Part shown: positions 10,721-18,333 of the stretch, piece by piece
Layout: every line of letters starts with the position of its first letter
Numbering within the stretch: the stretch's first letter is position 1
Source: Barthelona sp. PCE
Taxonomy: Eukaryota > Metamonada: BaSk clade
Length of the DNA: 64,000 nucleotides
Reading direction: 5' to 3'
Assembly: GCA_040285745.1 (NCBI GenBank)
Contig: JAUFOR010000008.1
Coordinates: 434,001 to 498,000 of the forward strand
Notes under the pieces: generated by a model
What the model was told of the DNA's origin: nothing
Database searches by the model: none
What the model saw: the letters and a program-made list of their open reading frames with translations, nothing else
Program-made: the position numbers and the translations under genes

Positions 10721-11641
10721 TTATTGCAATTTATTAAACTCAACAGCAGTTTGGGCAGCCACTTTAGCATTATTCTTAACTAAATGAATGTTGCATACAA
10801 GTGACTTTCCTTCTGTGAGCTCAACAATCCTGCCTAGTAAGAAAGGCGTCATATCTTTACCTTTAATACCAAGTTTGTTACAATCTTCAAGTGCTTCATC
10901 TATAACAGGGTTCATAATGTCTGCACAGATCTCATACTCTTCTGGAATAGGGTTGGCAAGGAGGATACCTTGCTTCATGTTAAGATCAATGTGTGCCTTA
11001 AGCATCTTGGCTGCATCAGCAGCATCTTGTACACTGAGATGTACTGTGTGTCCAGAAATACGAGAATAGAAAGATGGGAAATTTGTTGTGCCGAAGCCGA
11101 CAACAGGAACACCGTACGTCTCTAGTACTTCAAGAGTTGCTGGAATATCAAGTATTGACTTGATGCCGGCACTAACTACCATGACGGGTGAACGTGAGAA
11201 CTCAACGAGATCAGCGCTAACGTCCCACACATCGTCGCGTGTGACACCACCTGAACCTCCTGTTGCAAAAATATGAATCTTAGGAGTAGAAAAATTCTGA
11301 CAAATGTACATAGTACCTGCAACAGTTGTTCCACCAGTGAATTTGTTCGCAACACAGTAGGAGAGGTCACGTACAGAAACTTTCATGCAATTTTCCCGAC
11401 CCAATGATGCGAAATGCTGTAACGTGTCCTGATCTAATCCTACGTGAATGTTACCCTCAATCACTGCAATTGTGGCAGGAACTGCGCCGTTGGAGCGTAC
11501 TACAGCTTCTACTTCCATAGCACACTCCATATTCTGAGGATATGGCATTCCATGACTGATAATAGTAGATTCCAGTGCGACGATCGGCTTACCGCCCTCG
11601 AATGCGCCCATGACTTCTTGTGAATAAATAATCTTAAACAT
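10721..11641 (-). CDS. psuG: Pseudouridine-5'-phosphate glycosidase
   Basis: 306 residues, full length for the PsuG/IndA family. The enzyme splits pseudouridine 5'-phosphate to uracil and ribose 5-phosphate in RNA-derived nucleoside breakdown. Diagnostic segments are VALESTIISHGMPYPQN, ATIAVIEGNIHVGL, TGGTTVAGTM, FATGGSGGVTRD, VSAGIKSILD, TLEVLETYGVPVVGF and ANPIPEEYEI. No fused PfkB kinase domain is present, unlike some eukaryotic forms, so the pseudouridine kinase partner must be encoded elsewhere. The start ATG is preceded by a pyrimidine-rich stretch (CCTTCTCAT). Convergent with DPH5; no operon. Confidence 0.95.
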   Translation of the reverse strand: MFKIIYSQEVMGAFEGGKPIVALESTIISHGMPYPQNMECAMEVEAVVRSNGAVPATIAVIEGNIHVGLDQDTLQHFASLGRENCMKVSVRDLSYCVANKFTGGTTVAGTMYICQNFSTPKIHIFATGGSGGVTRDDVWDVSADLVEFSRSPVMVVSAGIKSILDIPATLEVLETYGVPVVGFGTTNFPSFYSRISGHTVHLSVQDAADAAKMLKAHIDLNMKQGILLANPIPEEYEICADIMNPVIDEALEDCNKLGIKGKDMTPFLLGRIVELTEGKSLVCNIHLVKNNAKVAAQTAVEFNKLQ

Positions 11642-11840
11642 ATGAGAAGGAATTAGAAAATTAAAACTGGTTATTCATCAACAACAATAATCATTCTTGT
11701 AGGTTCAACTTCTTCAATACATAGATGCAGTTGAGAAAGCCAAAATTAAGTATACCCTTTACACTGAGTACCTGCAAATACCTCTTCAACCCTTTTCTTC
11801 TTTCTTTTTTACGTTTTTGATGAAAGTTGGGACTTTTTAA

Positions 11841-12240
11841 TCGTTCAATATTTGTATTCCAAAGGACAAAATAAGACAATGTGATCCCAAAGAATCATAT
11901 GATGAAGGCTATCAAGGTAATCTGTATTTGAACCATTATGAAGATACCCGTTGATGTATAAGCGAACACGAACTTGAAGTGGGCTGCGTAGAGATACAAA
12001 ACTATGTTCTACAAAAATCTTCTGAATTTAATGCTTATAGGTATGCGTTATTAACTCACGAAGAGCTAAGGGCTACTTATAACAACATTAAGGGGCCTAT
12101 ATTGAATTATTCGTGCAGTACTTGTTCATGGCCACTCCTATGAATCTGTGAAGCGTTTACCCGGTTTCCAAGCTATAATTAAACAATACAATAGTGTATC
12201 TTCCAGTATTCTGGAGCTGATCATGGATTTTCTAAGTTAA
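11841..12240 (+). pseudogene. Possible decayed protein-coding gene
   Basis: This sits in the longest gene-free stretch of the left half (11642-12345). Three adjacent open runs can be read: 11841-11951 (ends at a TGA, 11952), then 62 codons in the same phase from 11955 to a TGA at 12141, then 44 codons in another phase from 12106 to a TAA at 12238. The peptide text (for example EHELEVGCVEIQNYVLQKSS and VLVHGHSYESVKRLPGFQ) has protein-like composition but matches no family I recognise. Two stops and a phase change suggest a relic. Chance open reading is a real alternative. Nothing else is visible in 11642-12345. Confidence 0.25.
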
Positions 12241-12345
12241 AAGGACTGTATTTCAGCTGAAATTAAAACTGGTAGTAAAACAATGCAAACAAATAACATT
12301 TCGTTCTTCAAAATGTTATTTTAAACCTATTTTACTGGCAATAAT

Positions 12346-13212
12346 CTATCTGAAACGTAACGAATTACCTGGCCCACTAGAGTTGCCGTACAATGACCTT
12401 TTAAAACTGTTTGAATCAGCCCAAGGAGCATTACCACTAAGCGACTGATCCAACTCCATCTTTTTCATCTCTTGTTCTTTCTTGTAGTACATCGCCATGA
12501 GTCTCTTTTGTGTTTCATCAGAGACCGCTTGTTCTCTTCCAGGCGGTCCTTGATCAGCGTGTGTAATTTTAGCAATAATCTTAGTATTTTCGTGTCTAGT
12601 TTTTGTGCATTGCTTTAATGTTGAGGCACGTGACAGTTGCTTACCAGCAAACCATAAAACGCACGTATCTACATTAATGGGTTGAGTCTCCATAGATTCT
12701 GGTGTCCAGTGGCCTGGATCCTCTAGTAACCCAGCCAATGGTTCGTGTTCGGGTAATCCCATTGGATATGCAATGGTGACTGATCCCCTTGTAAAATCTA
12801 AACACTCTTCAATCTCATCAACGTTTAATACTTCTCTGTTTTCCACCTTTGCTGTTGCAAATACAGATTCACATCTGGCAGCAGCTTGAAAAAGGTTCTC
12901 CTTCACTTGTCCCAACGGTGCCCGTCCATCTCTCTGTCCCAATGGATCAGGATTATAATCAAAACGAGTATCATTCTTCAAAGCAGCAATCTGCACGCTA
13001 TCCAAACGTACTTCATCAATTCCCTGTTCTGAAACGGGGCGCATGACACCGTGTTCTGCAAGCTGCTTCAGGACGTAAGCCATAAGTTCAAAACGAATTT
13101 TGATGTTATAAAGGTGCCCACAATGCGTGCTTACTTCAGATAATGATGTATCTAAAGTTGTTTCCACGATAAACAGTGGATTATTCTCCCTTTTCACTTC
13201 GATTAAAACCAT
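12346..13212 (-). CDS. CFAP298: CFAP298 (C21orf59/Kurly) cilia protein
   Basis: 288 residues, the same size as the animal protein. CFAP298 is needed for assembly or docking of axonemal dynein arms and for ciliary motility and polarity. Matching segments run in order: MVLIEVKRENN at the start, ELMAYVLKQLAEHGVMRPV, DPLGQRDGRAPL, FTRGSVTIAYPMGLPEHEP, LWFAGKQLSR, TKIIAKITHADQGPPGREQ, QKRLMAMYYKKEQEMKKME and a C-terminal PWADSNSFKRSLYG. The open frame extends 16 codons upstream, but the Met chosen (13212) is where homologues begin; the extension is T-rich leader. This gene is good evidence for a motile flagellum. It is divergent from eIF4E and ends in TAG. Confidence 0.93.
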   Translation of the reverse strand: MVLIEVKRENNPLFIVETTLDTSLSEVSTHCGHLYNIKIRFELMAYVLKQLAEHGVMRPVSEQGIDEVRLDSVQIAALKNDTRFDYNPDPLGQRDGRAPLGQVKENLFQAAARCESVFATAKVENREVLNVDEIEECLDFTRGSVTIAYPMGLPEHEPLAGLLEDPGHWTPESMETQPINVDTCVLWFAGKQLSRASTLKQCTKTRHENTKIIAKITHADQGPPGREQAVSDETQKRLMAMYYKKEQEMKKMELDQSLSGNAPWADSNSFKRSLYGNSSGPGNSLRFR

Positions 13213-13375
13213 TATACAAAAAAAAAGTGGTGAAAATGTGTAAATGTACAAATGCAACAAAGCAGTTCACTTTAGTTTCTCTATGGAACTGAAACCTGAG
13301 CACATGCTTCTTACAGCAATTCAGCAACATGGAATCAACAATTCAAACGGTATATATTATTACGCCCTTATCATA

Positions 13376-14014
13376 ATGACTAGAGATAGAAGCGATTCTG
13401 TAGCATCCACAAGATCTAGGAGCCAGTCCACTGTTGCTCCTGTTTCATCTGAAAAGGCACATCCATTAAATTCTTCATTTACTTTCTGGCACGGTTTGAC
13501 CAGTGTAAGTGATTGGGAGTTAAATCTGGACCCCCTTGGCCACTTTGACACTTTGGAGGGATTCGGACGCATGTACAGACATCTTAAATCACCCGAAAAA
13601 CTTGAACAGACTCATTCCATTGCACTTTTCCGTAGAGATATTATTCCTACATGGGAGGACAATAAGTCTGGAGGCCAAATGATCTTTATGTTTGGGAAAG
13701 AGTCCACTGAAGAATTGAAGTGGTGTTATGAGCGTTTACTTTTTGCTCTCATTGGAGAATCATTTGGCGAACCAAATTTACAAGGCGTTATGCTCACTTT
13801 AAAGACAAAGGTTAACTATTTAAGCTTATGGGTAGATTGCACACATTCTAAAGTCAAGAACCGTATTATGCGTAAATCTTGCAAATTTTTAAATTCATCA
13901 ACTCATCCTGAATGGAGAACGCATAACAAGAGCATTAAGATGTTAAAGCGCCGCATGGATTTTGAGGAAAAGCAAGAAGAATCTAAAACAGAAGAAGAAA
14001 CAACTGAAGAATAA
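13376..14014 (+). CDS. EIF4E: Translation initiation factor eIF4E
   Basis: 212 residues; binds the mRNA 5' cap. Core ~residues 30-190: FTFWHGL, SDWELNLDPLGHFDTLE, IPTWEDNKSGGQMIFMF, LLFALIGESF and YLSLWVD. The two cap-stacking tryptophans align with W47 (human W56) and W93 (human W102, followed by the conserved Glu), and the W166 equivalent is in LSLWVD. The dorsal tryptophan that grips eIF4G and 4E-BP (human W73, in FWALY) is Gly64 here (FGRMY), which is unusual for a main initiation isoform. The N-terminus is Ser/Arg-rich. The Met at 13376 was chosen because the upstream open stretch is non-conserved and AT-rich. It could be a class II/4EHP-like variant. Confidence 0.9.
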   Translation: MTRDRSDSVASTRSRSQSTVAPVSSEKAHPLNSSFTFWHGLTSVSDWELNLDPLGHFDTLEGFGRMYRHLKSPEKLEQTHSIALFRRDIIPTWEDNKSGGQMIFMFGKESTEELKWCYERLLFALIGESFGEPNLQGVMLTLKTKVNYLSLWVDCTHSKVKNRIMRKSCKFLNSSTHPEWRTHNKSIKMLKRRMDFEEKQEESKTEEETTEE

Positions 14015-14058
14015 TTATAATTCAGTTTAAAAAATCAAATCAAATTAAACAAAATCAA

Positions 14059-14883
14059 TTAAGAAAGGAATTCATTAAAAAACTGTTCTTCAGTCTTTTT
14101 CATCTTGGAATTAATAAAATCAACTATAAATCCTATTGACACCAAAATAAACCTTATTAAATAGTTAAAACTCATATCTTCACCTAAATTATTGTTATAA
14201 TTAAAAGAAATCGTACAACTAAAGTATAAACTAATGGCAAAAACAAGTAAATTGAGTAATGATAAATAATTTTTTTTAACAACATAATTTTGATCTAAAC
14301 CACTGTATGTATTGTAAAAACAACGACCAATAGCAATCATTAAAAATATATTAGTGTGATTATTCAGCAAAATAAGAGTAAAACTGTTCATTTCGTCATT
14401 ATATAAATATAATATACATGTTATGAATATACAAGTTAGGATTCCAGCAAACAGAATGTTTTGTACAAATGTTTCAAGTTTAGAAATCGCTCCAAAAGTA
14501 AAATAATCCAAATCATTCAAATCTTCTCCAAACGAATTAGATACCTTCTTTCTTCGCTTTGAGTGGAACTTCCCGCTGATTGGGGCCTCAACAATAACAT
14601 GTTCTGCTGTTCCAAACTGAATTTTCGAATTTCCACCATAACTTGATGTATTTGTACCTAAAACTCGAATATTCGAACTACCACTGGTTGGAATGTGCAT
14701 GTTTGTGTTTGTGTCGACAATCCCTGAAATCATAGAAACTGAGGAATCAAAAGACCTGTGGCTTTTTAACGAACGATCGGAAATCTCAGAATTTTCAGAT
14801 TCCGGAACAGTTTCTGATGCGCTTGAACCCCTCCTCCTCCTTGGAGGCCTTCTCCGCGAGCGTTTAGGCTCGTCATTGACCAT
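14059..14883 (-). CDS. Four-TM protein, TMEM237-like (candidate ciliary transition zone)
   Basis: 274 residues. Residues 1-130 are soluble, very basic at the start (RSRRRPPRRRRG) and Ser-rich, consistent with a cytoplasmic tail. Four hydrophobic segments follow: ~140-165 (LFAGILTCIFITCILYLY), ~170-195, ~205-225 and ~240-262, then a short charged tail. The topology, size and position of the SKLETFVQNILFAGILTCIF segment resemble TMEM237, a transition-zone protein linked to ciliary gating. Sequence similarity by eye is weak, so the assignment is tentative. The presence of CFAP298 1 kb away shows the cell has cilia but is not evidence of shared function. Convergent with eIF4E, 44 bases apart. Confidence 0.5.
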   Translation of the reverse strand: MVNDEPKRSRRRPPRRRRGSSASETVPESENSEISDRSLKSHRSFDSSVSMISGIVDTNTNMHIPTSGSSNIRVLGTNTSSYGGNSKIQFGTAEHVIVEAPISGKFHSKRRKKVSNSFGEDLNDLDYFTFGAISKLETFVQNILFAGILTCIFITCILYLYNDEMNSFTLILLNNHTNIFLMIAIGRCFYNTYSGLDQNYVVKKNYLSLLNLLVFAISLYFSCTISFNYNNNLGEDMSFNYLIRFILVSIGFIVDFINSKMKKTEEQFFNEFLS

Positions 14884-15149
14884 TGCAATATAATGTTAAG
14901 GATTATATATGTTAAAACACTGTTTAGTAGATATTTAACATCGTAATTGACGCCAAGCATATAAATTACATGGACAAAACAAAGTAAATATGTTGTGCCA
15001 TTACATTCAAACTTGTTAGGTTTTTCCTTCCCTTATACACATCCATAGTTTGCGAAAAACGGTATTTACCGTTCCAAACACCCCCGAGTTTATCGATTTA
15101 TAGTACTTTAGTTCAGTTAAACAACGCATTTAATTTTTATTTTATTTTA

Positions 15150-16055
15150 ATGGGCCCTCGAACATCTAAAATCACAGATCCAAATCCTACTGGTATCTCT
15201 TCCAGAAATCCTGGACGGACTAACAACAAAACAAAAGTTAAGCGAGACAACTCGAAAACAAAAGTTAAAACCAACGAATTTGTTGGTTGTTACTCTACTG
15301 ATGATGAAGAAGACATACCTTCTGTCCCAGTTTCATTCAAATACATAGATCGGGACGCTTCAACAGTTTTTCTAGCGGGAACTTTTACCGAATGGGATTT
15401 GCATCCGATTCGTTTACGTAAAGATCGAGATGGAAACTGGTCACGTAAATTAGAACTAGAGCCAGGAGAATATAATTTCAAGTTCATTGTTGATACCGAG
15501 TGGACAGTTAACCCTTCACTACCAACATGTCCAGATGCATTTGGTGATATAACAAATTATATAGTTGTGAAACCACCAAGATTAAGTTTTTCACAAAAGT
15601 TTTTCACTGATGAAGAAATTAAGAACGCTGAACCTTTGGAACTCCCTAGTGAGTTAACGGTGTCAGTCTTGAATGTTAATACTGATACAACTGATAAATC
15701 TTTAATGGCGTTACCTAATCACGTGACACTGCGCCACTGCTATACACGCCCAAAGAGGCTGGATTTGATGGTGACTGGTTGCAGTGAACGTGTTAATTCG
15801 AAGTATGTCTCAACGGTTTTTTATTCAAATATATCTTCCACATGCAAAGAAAGAAGATTCGTTAGGCAACAGGAGAGAGCTGCGAGAAGAAAGAAGTTAA
15901 AAGCACTTAATTTACCCTTACCAGAAGTTCCTTTACCGAAATTTGCTCTTGATGGAACAGTGAAGCGAAAGAATTTACCCACTGGTGTATCTATTCGTTA
16001 TCCACGAAAGGTCACAAGTGAAAGTTCAGATAGTTTAGCAAAACAAGATCAATAA
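15150..16055 (+). CDS. AMPK beta subunit (CBM48 + ASC domain)
   Basis: 301 residues. Residues ~58-140 form a glycogen-binding CBM48 (VFLAGTFTEWDLHPIRLRKD, GEYNFKFIVDTEWTVNP, TNYIVV); W82 and W118 sit where sugar-stacking tryptophans occur. Residues ~160-230 match the ASC domain that holds alpha and gamma subunits together (ALPNHVTLRHCYTRPKR, VNSKYVSTVFYSNI). The beta subunit scaffolds the SNF1/AMPK energy-sensing kinase and tethers it to glycogen. The N-terminus is MG but with Pro at position 3, so myristoylation is doubtful. A basic tail of ~70 residues after the ASC domain is lineage-specific. The debranching enzyme at 25.1-29.4 kb shows the organism handles glycogen. Confidence 0.9.
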   Translation: MGPRTSKITDPNPTGISSRNPGRTNNKTKVKRDNSKTKVKTNEFVGCYSTDDEEDIPSVPVSFKYIDRDASTVFLAGTFTEWDLHPIRLRKDRDGNWSRKLELEPGEYNFKFIVDTEWTVNPSLPTCPDAFGDITNYIVVKPPRLSFSQKFFTDEEIKNAEPLELPSELTVSVLNVNTDTTDKSLMALPNHVTLRHCYTRPKRLDLMVTGCSERVNSKYVSTVFYSNISSTCKERRFVRQQERAARRKKLKALNLPLPEVPLPKFALDGTVKRKNLPTGVSIRYPRKVTSESSDSLAKQDQ

Positions 16056-16212
16056 ATGATTTCTTCTAGTATTTCAATTATTGATAATACAAAGAAAATA
16101 AATTGGAAACCAAGGTAGCACAGCACGTATACTGCACCATATCCCAACTTAGATCTGTAAAAATCTTACTCTACCCGTTAACATATGAGGGAAGAAAATC
16201 TCATTTATTGCA

Positions 16213-18330
16213 TCATTGGAACTCTTTCATTCTATTTTTAACTTGTGTGAGAGTCACACGCTGTATGTCCTGAACCTGACAACGTCCATGGTGACCGCAA
16301 CTCGCAGAAAGGCAAACAAAACAAAAACTGCGACTGCATGTGGGACACTTCATGCTCTTGCAACCGCTAATATGTTCTACAGGAGTCAAGCAGTTCGGGC
16401 AGACACGCAAAGATGGCACATTATCAATTCGATTGAAATCGATGGTTTTGCGTGGTGCATTTTGAAGACGGTTGTTGAGATTGTCAACATCTTCCTGCGT
16501 CCATTGCGAAAGTCGCTGTGTGATGAGCAACTTGAACTCCTTGGGCAGGATACCGCGAATAGCTAGTGGTAGTCCTTCGCGGATACGCAATATGTTGTTG
16601 GGCAATCTCAGAGAGTGATCACAGAGAGCAACAGTAGGTAGCATAGTGTCGTCAGGCTGTAGAATGACGGTGAATGAGTGTAGTTCCGGTGAGCCATTTA
16701 ACCAGTAAACGAACTGGAGAATGTCCATTGAGTTGAAACCTTGTAGAACTTCTGCTAGTGCATCACGCACGTTATTGGGTACCTTTTCATCATAGTTAAA
16801 GGTAGCAAGCACCTGCTCTGCGGTGAAACGAGGAGGTCCGCACATCATAGATTTGACTTCAGAGAAAGTGAGAGTAACGCCAAGCTGGGCAGTGAGTTCA
16901 TGAGCGTTAAACACTGCGTTAACCTTCTTAGACAGCTCCACCCATGGTTCGGATGCGGATTCACGGGCGAAATGCAGGAATTCATCAATATTGTCAGCTG
17001 TAACCAACCTGTCATCTCCTAAAAGGGAGTTGAAGTTCAGACCCTCTTGATCCAGCATGTTAAGGATGTACGCCGATTCGGTTGGGAACACCTTGCCAAA
17101 GACTTTTCTATCAGAAAGCTTATCGTGATCTTCACTGAGTGCGTTGATCAAAAACTGACCAACCTGCAAGTCATCAATTGGTGATTGGAACACAAAGCAG
17201 CAGTACAGGAAGCCACATATGGCTATCAAGACATCATCTGATGTTTCGGTATTGAATTGAGGCAAAGAATGATGCTCGAAAATGTAATCAATGAATTGGG
17301 GAATTGAGAGTTGTTCCATACCGTACAATGTAATTGAGGCATCGAAGTATTCGGTTCCACTCATAAACGAGTTGATATCGCTGAACACAGTCACGAAAAA
17401 TTCGTCAAAGGTCTGCTCCACTTGTTCAAACTTCATGGTGCTTCCCTCACGATCGTTATCGCGTAACAGAGCCTGCTTTGTGACAATAAACTGGTTGATC
17501 TGACGGCGAATGAGTGTGAGGCGGTCCTGAGCTGCGGGTACGTTAGTGTGCCACTCATGACAGTTAAGCTCGTAAATGGACGGTCTGAGCTGAGGATCTT
17601 TGGCTTGACAGCGCTGGATGATTTCAGAATGCATACAGTCTTCAGGTAAAACAAGCTGAGCAACGTTTGTTCTGTCTTGTGCATAAATGTAGGCAACAGT
17701 TTTTCCAAGTGCAAAAATATCGCTCAGAAAAGTGTGCGGTTGGCCCATCACAACTTCTTGGGCTATATAACCAAACGTTCCAACCATAGTGGTACCTCCA
17801 ATAGTTTGTGAGCTGTCGATGCTTACACCAAAGTCGCATAATTTCAACTTGGGATTTGTTCCGTCTTTGTTACAATAAACCAGGATGTTCTGTGGCTTTA
17901 TATCACGCAGAGTGATGCCCTTTGCGTGTATAGAGAAGATACACATCACAAGCTGATGAGCAAGAGAGTCCTTCGTCTCCTGGTTAACATCAGGAAATGA
18001 TTCAAGATACTTCTCAAGATCGAACGGTGCACGCTCCAGCTCAATACACACAAACATCATGGTAGCAGTTCCACGTGACATCTTTGGTACAAACACTACG
18101 TTCTTAAGAGTTACTGTGCAAGGGTCTAGCTTGGTCAGAACGCGCAGTTCGCGTCTTATTGCCTTTATATTATCATCCAGACCGCGCTTCATCCTCTTTG
18201 AGACGCAAATACACTTGATGAACAGATCATCCGTATCGAACGTACCGTTACCTAATCCGAAATCTTGAAGTCCACCATTAAAATAGCTGTCATAACCAAT
18301 GATCTTTGGAATTGAAGGGAACCTTATATC
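16213..18330 (-). CDS. Protein kinase-HECT-RING2/IBR fusion (same frame as the upstream ORF)
   Basis: Open frame beginning right after the TAA at 18331-18333; its first ATG (18192) is 46 codons in and would delete the kinase G-loop. Those 46 codons read as an N-lobe: IPKIIGYDSYF, FGLGNGTF (G-loop) and FIKCI (VAIK lysine). From the ATG: alphaC Glu in AIRRELRVL, catalytic loop LRDIKPQN (His of HRD is Leu), DFG at ~120-122, AQE for APE. Residues ~255-550 are a HECT domain: ICGFLYCCFVFQSPID, MMCGPPRFTAEQVLATFNYD, ILQFVYWLNGSPEL, then LPTVALCDHSLRLP with the thioester cysteine at C524 (16621-16623). Residues 598-627 are a RING2/IBR-like zinc module (CPNC, GCKSMKCPTC, CFVC). It likely encodes a signalling ubiquitin ligase. 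Without the upstream ORF it lacks a start, so it is either the second half of one gene or a broken gene. Confidence 0.8.
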   Translation of the reverse strand, partial: DIRFPSIPKIIGYDSYFNGGLQDFGLGNGTFDTDDLFIKCICVSKRMKRGLDDNIKAIRRELRVLTKLDPCTVTLKNVVFVPKMSRGTATMMFVCIELERAPFDLEKYLESFPDVNQETKDSLAHQLVMCIFSIHAKGITLRDIKPQNILVYCNKDGTNPKLKLCDFGVSIDSSQTIGGTTMVGTFGYIAQEVVMGQPHTFLSDIFALGKTVAYIYAQDRTNVAQLVLPEDCMHSEIIQRCQAKDPQLRPSIYELNCHEWHTNVPAAQDRLTLIRRQINQFIVTKQALLRDNDREGSTMKFEQVEQTFDEFFVTVFSDINSFMSGTEYFDASITLYGMEQLSIPQFIDYIFEHHSLPQFNTETSDDVLIAICGFLYCCFVFQSPIDDLQVGQFLINALSEDHDKLSDRKVFGKVFPTESAYILNMLDQEGLNFNSLLGDDRLVTADNIDEFLHFARESASEPWVELSKKVNAVFNAHELTAQLGVTLTFSEVKSMMCGPPRFTAEQVLATFNYDEKVPNNVRDALAEVLQGFNSMDILQFVYWLNGSPELHSFTVILQPDDTMLPTVALCDHSLRLPNNILRIREGLPLAIRGILPKEFKLLITQRLSQWTQEDVDNLNNRLQNAPRKTIDFNRIDNVPSLRVCPNCLTPVEHISGCKSMKCPTCSRSFCFVCLSASCGHHGRCQVQDIQRVTLTQVKNRMKEFQ

Positions 18331-18333
18331 TTA
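18331..18333 (-). other. In-frame TAA between propeller and kinase-HECT ORFs
   Basis: The minus-strand context is GAT CTT TAA GAT ATA AGG. It is the only stop in 1,384 codons. TAA ends many neighbouring genes (eIF4E, AMPK beta, DDX47), so it is not a sense codon in this genome. Removing 18323-18343 (21 nt, minus strand GT...AG) would keep the phase and delete the stop, but that stretch lacks the CTAAC-type 3' motif of the two clear introns. Confidence 0.8.

Noticed and set aside
11642-15149. tRNA genes in spacers
   Set aside because: Scanned the spacers by eye for a B-box (GTTCRANNC) with a matching cloverleaf and found none.
18193-18330. Treating the kinase gene as starting at the ATG at 18192
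   Set aside because: The upstream 46 in-frame codons encode the G-loop and the VAIK lysine, which a kinase domain needs.
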